A stretch of 64,000 nucleotides of DNA from Coemansia sp. RSA 487 (Eukaryota > Kickxellomycota > Kickxellomycetes > Kickxellales > Kickxellaceae), in contig JANBRJ010000051.1 in the NCBI GenBank assembly GCA_027577595.1, positions 1-64,000 on the forward strand, read 5' to 3'. This document shows, in pieces, positions 56,372 through 64,000 of the stretch; the first letter of the stretch is position 1; the number at the start of each line of letters is the position of its first letter. The position numbers and the translations under genes are program-made. Below the pieces are notes generated by a model. That model saw nothing but the letters and a program-made list of their open reading frames with translations. It did no database searches and had not been told where the DNA came from.

Positions 56372-58670
56372 TTAAAACTCGAGTGTATGGACAAGAGAAA
56401 CAATATCCTGTGCCAGCGACTCAATGCGGGTGTATATCTCGTCATCGTTCTCGTCCATATCTTCACCGTCGTATGCGTCGCTTCCATACGCCTGGCTGTT
56501 CCGCTGCCCGCCGCCACCCACAGTGTACGCGCTGTTGCGCACGTCACCTTCGGACATCTCGGTGCCCATCGATGCGACCTTTTCGATGTTCGGGATGATC
56601 GACGGGTGTGAGATTACCAGCCGCACAAGCTCGGGGGAGTCGCTCTCCAGCATCAGGGACACGGTCCAGAGCGCTACGGACCGCAGCATCGGCTCCAGTC
56701 CAACATCAACAACCAGGAACGACGCCAGGTACGATTGCAGGCCGCCTGCCGGCTTGTCCCACGCGGCGATCAGCCGGTCGCTTGCCTCCAGCCCTTTGCT
56801 TGCAAACGTGCTAATCACCGCGCACGTGTTGCATTGCAGCTCGTACGAATCCGAACGCGTCAGTGGGATCAACAGCTCCAGGAAGTCGCCTTCCAGGACG
56901 TACATCCACAGCGACTCGTCCAGCACAAACACGCTGAGCGCAGCTACCATCTCACCCATCACAACATCGCTAGTGTTCGGGTCGGCAACCACAGCCCGCA
57001 TGTGCTCGAAGAGCCCAGCCTCGACGAACGGGGACTTGTCAGCCTCGTTGTTGGCCACCAGGTTGCGCAGCGCAGACACGACGTGGCATTGGACTTCCTC
57101 GTTGTCCGACTGCGTGATCAGTCCGACCAGGGACGGCAGCACGCCTGAGCTGAGGATCGGCTCCTCGTTCTGTGGGTGGATCGACAGGTTGCGCAGGCAC
57201 GCCGACACCGATATCACTAGTGGGTCGTACGCCGACTGGAGCAGCGGAAGGAGCACGTCCAGGCCGCCCTTGTCGACTATAAGCATCTGGTACTGGTCGT
57301 CGGACGCCAGATTGCGCAGCGTCAGTATTGCCTGACATTGCACCTTGACTGTCGACGTCTCAACGAACCGCAGGAGCGCCTCAACAAGCACCGGTTGCGT
57401 CTCCCACAGCAGCCTCCTGCCGCTCTCGTCTACGGCAATGTTGCTCAGCGCCGTCGTCGCATAGTATTGCAGCTCCGAGTCCTCCGAGCCCAGAAGCTCG
57501 ACCAGAACAGGCACCGCACTGGCGCGAATGAGCTGTTGGCGGTGCTCCGCAGAGTGTGTCATGTTGAGAAGCGCACCAGCAGCGTTCCTCTGTACGCGCA
57601 CGTCAGACGACCGCGCCAGGTGTGTCAGCGGAAGCAGTGCGCCGCTGTTGGCTATCCGCATCTTGTTCTCCTCGGCTGTCGCGAGGTTGGTGATGCAACC
57701 GACCGAGTTGATCTGTGCATCGATGTTTGGCGACAGCATCTGGCGGATGAGAGGCTTGAGCCCGCCCATCCGCACGATAAGCAGCTTGTTTTCCACGTTG
57801 ACCGCCAGGTTCCCCAGTGCTGCCGATGCGCCGTGCTGGACGTTGATGTGTTTGGACTGCAGCAGGTGGAGGATGGGCTCCAGAGCCTCGCGTGACACTG
57901 GCCGTGTGTCTCTTTCTGAAATCTCACTGAACGCTGTGGCTGCTGATATTTGCAGGCGATACACATCAGAGTATGCAAGCGTAGATAGTGCCTTGAGCGG
58001 CTCACCCTCGTAAAAGTTCACTGATGCGCGCCCTACACATCGCGTTTAAATTAGATGCCATGTTTTGTTGGGGGGGGGGTGATAGATGAAATGCACACAT
58101 AGTTGGTATGTTAGTATTGGTATCCGACAATTTCATATTTCGCCGTTTCTTGGCGGTGTGCACAGACAAAAAATCTGCAAAAAAATGCACGCTGTTTTTT
58201 GTCCTGTTGCTTTACTGCTAAACGTTTGTGACAACGAAACCACCAAGCGCAGCAATGCAAAAAAAGGCGTAAAACAAGGGTCTCGCACTCGTTAAAACAA
58301 GCACCAGAGAGGGGGATGGCAAGAGTACCACTCACTATACCACACGCACTCTTCCCCCTCCTCTGGCGGTTGTTTCGTAGGGTGTCGCGTACTTACGTTC
58401 AAATAGGTCGACAAGCATGCCAATGGCTTGTCGTTCCTCGTCGCTCAAAAGCGGCTCGTCCTCGCGGTTTGACAGGTCGTCTACAGGTGAAAGGAAATAG
58501 GTAAGGTGCAATTAGCAACGTAGGCTATTTTGGCAAGCATATGTTGTCCACGAATGAACGTGCGCAAAATTCAAACCGGCGCCATCCGCCTATGCTTGCA
58601 CCATGTCCAGGCACGTACCGTTTGTGCGACAGCATGTCGTGGCTAGTAGCGATGAACAGATACCGCCCAT
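56372..58670 (-). CDS. VAC8: Vac8-type armadillo-repeat protein
   Basis: Three exons (58670-58619, 58480-58397, 58032-56372) joined by GT-AG introns of 138 and 364 bases with matching phase give 598 residues; yeast Vac8 has 578. Exon 1 encodes MGGICSSLLATTCCRTN: Gly2 and Ser6 fit an N-myristoylation signal, and Cys5, Cys13 and Cys14 are likely palmitoylation sites, as in Vac8's lipidated N-terminus. The rest is an armadillo solenoid (about 45-560) with characteristic Vac8 lines such as HGASAALGNLAVNVENK, VGCITNLATAEENK and VQRNAAGALLNMTHS. The C-terminus ends after an acidic stretch in a short helix. Vac8 sits on the vacuole membrane and acts as an adaptor for inheritance (Vac17), nucleus-vacuole contacts (Nvj1) and autophagy (Atg13); which partners exist in this fungus is unknown. 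Confidence 0.93.
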
Positions 58671-59783
58671 TCTTTACAACAAATTAGAAAAAGGAAATGA
58701 GCGTGTTTAGGATACAATAAAATATAGAAATAGAATACACAGCGTGTGTAGAGGAAAGAGGAGGAGAGAAACCCCCATCCACTGGTTTATAGTGCACAGG
58801 AAGGCAAAGGGGGGAAGGTGACGCCTAGCTTCTTTGTGGAAAATATTGAGCCCAAGAGTTGCTTCCGAAGCTGGAAGGAAGACTGGGCCAAATCGGGAAG
58901 AAAGAGATGGGCTTTTTAAGATTAGTAAACGCAAAGACAAAACTGGCAGTGGAAACACACGAGCACAAAGCGGTTCGTCCCTGTTTGTGTCTTACAATTG
59001 GAAACGCACTCTCTTTCAAAGTCACGCAAAGAGAGATGGCTCCCCTCTTCTGCTTTCCCAGTCATGTAAGCATTGGGATGACTGGAAGCGATGGCTGGCC
59101 AAGGCAGATCGTATGCTTTGCGCTTTGACTGCTCCGGCTTCCTCTACCCATCGGCTGGCTGTTTTGTTTTTCATCTTGTTTGGACAATGTTCAAACGTAA
59201 AAAAAACAGCACGCAAGACAGCTTAAGCCGTCACAGGCCGTGCGAAAGCAGTTGCATCATCTCCCATGATCGAAGAATGAAGGGACGCTCTGGCGGTCCG
59301 CAAACCGTCAACGGAACAGAACAAACCCCGTTGCTGGTTATACTTGTCTAATGATTGCTGCTGCAGGAAATCTGCAATCAAGAGCAGTGGAGAAAAGAAC
59401 AGAGGCGTTCCACTCTTCGTTTGCTACAAAGCTGCGTGCAATGTCGTCGTCTCACACCAATGCGTTATGCCATGGATGCATGCATGTATCCTGTGAAACA
59501 TGATGCGCTATCTTTTTGACTGGCCATGTGCCACTTTGGTAATTACAGCTGCTCGTAATATCGCACAGATGGGCGGGCCCATGTTTCCATGGCCACATGA
59601 GCTCTTCAAGAACAACAAAGGCTATCACCACACATCGATAGAAAATGAGCTAAAGTACTTTATTTTTTATGTTCGAAAATTGATACAAAGAGGAAATGGC
59701 TCCAAGAAAAGCGACAATGATGATAAATGATTTTTTCACGATAATTACAGTTACGGCTAGAGCAGTATGCCGATATGTGGGTA
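58671..59783. other. Upstream region of Vac8 and 3' flank of the small unknown gene
   Basis: 1.1 kb without a supported gene. It is purine-rich on the plus strand between about 58690 and 58950, as expected upstream of a minus-strand gene here. A perfect 8-base inverted repeat CCAGTCAT/ATGACTGG (58-65 and 78-85 of the block starting 59001, loop 12) is present. The open frames are short, overlapping and unrecognised. Confidence 0.4.
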
Positions 59784-60101
59784 CTAGACATGTGCCTCGA
59801 CGGCCTTTGCACGCTTGGCACTGATAGGCACGATCGTTTTGCGATAGTACACACACCGCTGCATTTCGTTCATCTGCTGCTCACTGGTGTCCTCAGCCTC
59901 TTCTTCGTAAGACCGTCCACGCTTGGGTACGTGCTTCCTCTCAAATGCAAACCCGGATGCTATTGCGTTGAAAGCCGGCGCATGTGTTTGCGTTTGTTGT
60001 TGATGCTGTGCAGGCTCGACGCTGTTTGGAACGTAGCAGCCATGCGCAGCCATGCTCGACAAAAAGGTGCTATCAGCCATGAAATCAATAAACGGTTGCA
60101 T
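59784..60101 (-). CDS. Small protein of unknown function
   Basis: A single 105-residue open frame with an ATG at 60101. I do not recognise a family. The first half is Gln/Ala/His-rich. The second half is strongly charged and coding-like, with KHVPKRGRSYEEEAED, then MNEMQRCVYYRKTIVP and a basic ISAKRAKAVEAHV terminus, which could be a nuclear localisation signal. No signal peptide or membrane segment is visible. It may have an upstream noncoding exon, since an AG lies four bases before the ATG and the best promoter-like block sits 600-730 bases upstream. That block holds CCAAT boxes and an E2F/MBF-like TTTCCCGCC, suggesting cell-cycle-linked expression if it drives this gene. The frame could be spurious, but composition and position argue for a real gene. 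Confidence 0.5.
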   Translation of the reverse strand: MQPFIDFMADSTFLSSMAAHGCYVPNSVEPAQHQQQTQTHAPAFNAIASGFAFERKHVPKRGRSYEEEAEDTSEQQMNEMQRCVYYRKTIVPISAKRAKAVEAHV

Positions 60102-60712
60102 CAGTGCTGTTGTTTGCTAGCGTTTGTGCTCCAAAGGGATGCGGGGGGATAGAGATGGGAAGAGTCGATAACAAAAAAGAATAAAAAAGGGGGAGAAATC
60201 GTATGTTGATAGCTTTTATATCTGGTCTTTTATATGATAATCTGCAGCTCACGTATATGATCGGTTGGTAACTAACGTACAATAATGGTGATTAGCAAAC
60301 AACCAGATGGAGAAGAGATAAAAAGGCAAACGAAAAAATGTGTGCCTCAGCAGGAGAGAAAAACGTTAGATAAGAAAGGGAGAAGGGAAGGGGGGAAATT
60401 GTGGTCTTTTTGCTCTTATTTTATATGAAAAGACTGGAATAGCGCAGTCATTGGCAGAGCAGACACAACGAAAGCGTAATCTAAAATCTCCCTTCTTTTT
60501 CCAATGGTCGCTTTAATGTACATCCCAGTTTGCCATTGACTGAATGCCGCACAAAGCCATGAAAAGAATAATTAACCTAGCCGCATTTTTCGCGACATTG
60601 CCTGTTTGTTAACAACCCCCATTCGCGTCACCACACCAAGTAAAAGAATGGCCGGCTTTTTTATGCGCAACACATTTCTGAAGTTTCACACACCTCCTGC
60701 GTGCAGTAATTG
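60102..60712. other. Spacer upstream of the small unknown gene
   Basis: About 600 bases of probable 5' leader and promoter-proximal sequence of the small gene. No coding frame of note was seen. Confidence 0.35.
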
Positions 60713-60831
60713 CCCGCCTTTATTTGGGCTTGTCTCCACAGGCGAATTCCATTGGCTGGTGCCCATTTCCCGCCTTTAAATCCAAATTGGGGATAAAGGC
60801 TGCCCATTCCGCCCATTGGCTACAGCCAATG
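60713..60831. promoter_or_regulatory. CCAAT-box and E2F/MBF-like cluster
   Basis: Within 120 bases there are CCCGCC (60713-60718), CATTGGCT (60750-60757), TTTCCCGCC (60766-60774), and the near-perfect palindrome CATTGGCTACAGCCAATG (60814-60831), which contains an inverted CCAAT pair. CCAAT is the HAP/NF-Y recognition core, and TTTCCCGCC fits E2F/DP-type sites. The cluster lies downstream of Not3/Not5 and upstream of the small unknown gene, so it most likely serves the latter. Function is inferred from motifs only. Confidence 0.5.
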
Positions 60832-60983
60832 CCACTTCACTTTCACACTAATTGTGGATATACGTGATTTTATTTGATCAGCAACAGTGAAAATCTGCCA
60901 ATTCAAGCAAATCAGGGTGTGTGGCTTTGTTCGCATTCCCTACGATCTGGTTCGCTGACAGGCCACGCCAGGCAGAAGCCACC

Positions 60984-62990
60984 TTACGCAAGCTCGGTGT
61001 CTTCCAGATACTTGTACTCGAACCGAAACTCGGACTTTTTGCGCTGGCACCATGCGCCCTCGTAGTCAAAGTATATGTATGTACCCTGCTCGTAGTCGTC
61101 TGTGATGTCGCTGGGCTCCTCGTACCGCTGGAACCACGTCAGATACTTTTTGTGGAACCGCCACGACTGCCTGTTGAGCTCTTTTGCCGCAAGATACTGC
61201 TGATACGTACTTGGCTGGTAGTAGAACGCAAAGAACAGCGTGTCCAGGTCCAGATGCGCCGCCATTCCCGGGTGCTCGATCACAGGAAGTGCCGTCTGCG
61301 GGTAGTAGCCCGGCGTGTTTACCTGCGTCTTCGGTGCTGTTTTTGGCCGCTCCTGGTCCAGCAGACTCGGGATGCCCTGCAGGCTCAGGTCAACCATCTG
61401 CCGCTGCAGATTGCGCACACCCTCGTGATTGGCCGAAAACTGGTGCTTTGCCTTCATAAACGTAGCCATAAGATCTGCAAATGCATCTGGCACCTCGCTG
61501 TCTTGGAACAGAGTAAAGTACTTTGGTCGTTGCATTGCTGGCTGGTGCTGCTGCTGCTCATCAGCCGATGGACGCTTGGTCCCCACAGGAGAAGTGCTGG
61601 CCCTTGACAGCGCTGCAGCTTTGGCCTCGCCTTGCGTGCCTGCGTCTGTCGTGCCATTCACTGCTGCGCCCTGACCAACATTCGTAGAAGCTTGCTGTTC
61701 TTGAGACGGCGCAATAGCCAGAGACTCATTTGCAGTCTTCTTTTGCGGGACTGGCGCAGCAATCGTTTTCGTCACTGTGCTTTCGCTTGGCTCCGGTACG
61801 CCAACGACAGCAAGCTCACTGTTCTTTGCCGATGCATCGGTGCTTATCGGCGATACTAGCGATGGCGAGGCCCCTGCTGTGTTTTGGCCAGCAACTGCTG
61901 CCCACGGCTGAGCAAGTGCCGACGACTGAGGCTGGGACTGTGCGTTCGCCGAAGAAGTGCCTGTTGTTGTGCCTGGTCGCGACGGACTTAATACGCTCTC
62001 CTTTACATCAGCCCACGCGTTCTTGGACTCTACCGGTGCCGGTGGTAATGTTGTCGGGTGGTGAGGTACAATGGTAACAGATGATATCGCTGTTGTTGTC
62101 GGCGGTGCAGATGATAGTCCAGGTGACGCCCGCGGCGCCTTTGCACTCTTACCGCCCAGGACAGATCGTCCAGCCGACAAAGGCTCGGGCTCTGCAGACG
62201 CTTCTTTCGTGGTAGGAATGTCCTCCTCGTCGCTCGTGTCTTGATCATCGTTGTTAAAAGCGTCGTCATCTCCTGGGATCGCAAACAGCGCGTCGTCATC
62301 ATCCAGCGGCAAATCGTCGTATATGAACTCGTCCTCCATAAACTCTTCGTCGTTGTTCTGATCAACATAGTAGTTCACGTCCTCCTGGATCCGCTGCACC
62401 TGCTCTGCGGACAAACTCTCGTTCTCTAATAGTCGCTGTATCCGCTCCAAACGCCCGATATGGAACTTGTGGCGGTCGACGCGCTCCTGCAACCGATGTA
62501 ACCTATCGACCTTGTTTGCGTCGCGGCGCTTCTTGCCCATGGCTCCCTCGATTGTCTCCGCTGTGGCTTCAAGGACGTCAATCTGGGTTGATAAAGAGTC
62601 AACGGAATCTACCAGCCAGTTGCACAGATCAAGCTTCTCCTTCTCCTTTGGGTCGAGTTTCGTCGATTGAAGCAAGCCTTCTTTAGAGTATGCTTTTGTT
62701 TTCATCTCCTTTTCGATAGCCTTAAACTTCTCCATCTGCTTCTCGATGAGTTTCCGATGATGGAGCAGATCCTGCTTGTCCTTGATGTCATTGCTCTGGA
62801 TCCATGTTTTGATCTGATCTCGTAAGCGTTGCAGTTTTTTGATCTCCTTCTTCAGATCCGTCTCGTATTTTTCCTTCTGACTGGCATTTGAGGCATTCAA
62901 TACTTTATCGTAGCAATCCTCAAAGTCTTCGATGCCCTCTGCAACCTTCTTGAACACACGTTCAATTTCTGCTAACAGTTTTCGCGACAT
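60984..62990 (-). CDS. NOT3: CCR4-NOT complex subunit Not3/Not5
   Basis: A single exon of 668 residues. The N-terminal Not3 domain (about 1-235) is a charged coiled coil beginning with SRKLLAEIERVFKKVAEG and containing the WIQSNDIKDK and KKRRDANKVDRL blocks. An acidic stretch (about 215-260) and a long Ser/Ala/Pro/Gln linker follow. The C-terminal NOT box (about 510-660) has YYPQTALPVIEHPG, LDTLFFAFYYQPSTYQQYLA and SWRFHKKYLTWFQRYEEP, ending with GTYIYFDYEGAWCQRKK. Not3/Not5 scaffolds the cytoplasmic deadenylase and, in yeast, monitors ribosomes with slow decoding. The architecture is complete and of normal length. Yeast has two paralogues and most other fungi one; this single gene could serve both roles. 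Confidence 0.95.
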   Translation of the reverse strand: MSRKLLAEIERVFKKVAEGIEDFEDCYDKVLNASNASQKEKYETDLKKEIKKLQRLRDQIKTWIQSNDIKDKQDLLHHRKLIEKQMEKFKAIEKEMKTKAYSKEGLLQSTKLDPKEKEKLDLCNWLVDSVDSLSTQIDVLEATAETIEGAMGKKRRDANKVDRLHRLQERVDRHKFHIGRLERIQRLLENESLSAEQVQRIQEDVNYYVDQNNDEEFMEDEFIYDDLPLDDDDALFAIPGDDDAFNNDDQDTSDEEDIPTTKEASAEPEPLSAGRSVLGGKSAKAPRASPGLSSAPPTTTAISSVTIVPHHPTTLPPAPVESKNAWADVKESVLSPSRPGTTTGTSSANAQSQPQSSALAQPWAAVAGQNTAGASPSLVSPISTDASAKNSELAVVGVPEPSESTVTKTIAAPVPQKKTANESLAIAPSQEQQASTNVGQGAAVNGTTDAGTQGEAKAAALSRASTSPVGTKRPSADEQQQHQPAMQRPKYFTLFQDSEVPDAFADLMATFMKAKHQFSANHEGVRNLQRQMVDLSLQGIPSLLDQERPKTAPKTQVNTPGYYPQTALPVIEHPGMAAHLDLDTLFFAFYYQPSTYQQYLAAKELNRQSWRFHKKYLTWFQRYEEPSDITDDYEQGTYIYFDYEGAWCQRKKSEFRFEYKYLEDTELA

Positions 62991-64000
62991 TGTTGAACTC
63001 GATTCGTAGTAGCCTCCCTTTCCTTCGAATAAGCGATGCTTGTTTCGGCTGTGTATGATACAGAGAGCACGGTTGCTACAGGTTTTGTTTCGTTATTGCG
63101 CATTAGAAGGAAAATAAATTCATAAAACAGAGAATGAATAGTTTGCTCGTGGTGGGCAAATGCTTCTTCTTAGTTCTATGTGGCAACAGTCAACGACAAA
63201 ACGTACAAATTCTACTTGGGAAGGGAAACTGAATTTAAAATGGGAAAACTCAAGAGCAGCAGATGAGACAGCAGCAAAGCTATTGAGTAAAAAAAAAAGG
63301 ACTGACAGCGCCTGATATTTTAAAGCAATTATGAAAAGCACTAGGCGTCAAAGCCGTAGTTTATATCCTTGTTGAAATGCTTTATTTCTTTTCATTCAAC
63401 GGTCGAAAGGAAGCGCGGTGGTGAAGCTAAATTTGGTTATCTTATCGAACCACAGCATCTATGACAAGTAAGTGTGCGAATGTATGTGTGCTTCGGAAAT
63501 AACCAAAACAAATTGTCCTTCCCACGTAGAATGGAAGGATAAAGCCTTTTTTGTTAAAGTACCTTTCTTGCTGATTTGGCCAAGAGCTTCTTTTTTGCTT
63601 TCTAGCGAAATTAGAAGAAATAAGAGCTATAGTGTTTGACAAGCAAGCCGAAATAAATATAAATATAACGTAAATTAGCGATTAGAAGAGAAAAGGTGGA
63701 AAAAGGACTTGCAATTTTTTTGGACAGAAACTTGAGCTGAAAGCTCAAAAATACGCCTATTTAAAATCGATAATTAACTAAATCTGCAGCTGATCACAAA
63801 ACAAGATTTATCATCCAACTGCTTGCTGCTTTCTGGATCTTGGAGTTTTGCAGATGTGTAGCATCCCGCATTCATCTAGCTAAGTTGTGAATGGACTGGA
63901 GCGGAGTAGATGAACTGGGGCGATTGCTTGTCACTGCAGTGCTGCGGCATACTTTTTGACTCCAATTGCACTTAGCATCAAGGAGAGGCCAATCGACTTG
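62991..64000. other. Upstream region of Not3/Not5 to the window edge
   Basis: About 1 kb, purine-rich on the plus strand near the gene and AT-rich beyond it. Only short, unrecognised frames occur. No RNA gene was seen. Confidence 0.4.

Overview
The window looks like nuclear DNA of an early-diverging filamentous fungus, and a Kickxellales-type zoopagomycete is my best guess. The guess rests on fungal gene types (Vac8, a PHO80-like cyclin, a Rua1-type C-terminal domain, CCR4-NOT Not3/5), short GT-AG introns mixed with longer ones of 300-800 bases, and long AT-rich intergenic spacers. Two features are not typical of Dikarya: an organellar-looking Fe-S L-serine dehydratase and an F-box/PP2-like protein. 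The assignment is inferred; no rRNA or other decisive marker is present.

Layout. 0.44-3.5 kb is a small transposon graveyard: a broken Ty3/gypsy retroelement (+) abutting a decayed IS630/Tc1-mariner transposase (-). From 3.9 to 9.6 kb lie a DCN1-like neddylation factor and a cPLA2-type phospholipase, both on -. A 5-kb gene-poor stretch follows (9.6-14.7 kb). From 14.7 to 26.4 kb come the Fe-S L-serine dehydratase (-), a 12-exon Sec1/Munc18 gene (+), an F-box/PP2-like tail-anchored protein (-) and a second, nearly intronless Sec1/Munc18 gene (+) with a long disordered tail. From 29 to 46.8 kb are a Pcl-type cyclin (+), a RasGEF protein (-), a kinesin-4-like motor (+), a small membrane J-protein (+) and an Mn-type CDF transporter (+). 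From 48.9 to 63 kb are a Rua1-domain regulator (+), an F-box/WD40 protein (-), Vac8 (-), a 105-residue unknown protein (-) and Not3/Not5 (-).

Several genes needed exon reconstruction. Short first exons were joined by GT-AG introns with matching phase for Vac8 (restoring a myristoylation/palmitoylation N-terminus), RasGEF, both Sec1 genes, serine dehydratase, the cyclin and, less surely, cPLA2.

There is no operon logic, as expected in a eukaryote, but several genes touch shared themes: membrane traffic and polarised growth (two SM proteins, Vac8, RasGEF, Pcl cyclin, kinesin) and SCF/cullin ubiquitination (DCN1-like, two F-box proteins). I found no clear new multi-gene system. The best leads are the contrasting tandem SM paralogues, the F-box/PP2 tail-anchored gene between them, the Fe-S serine dehydratase, the small unknown gene with a CCAAT/E2F-like upstream block, and a possible unannotated intron-rich membrane-protein gene near 55-56 kb.
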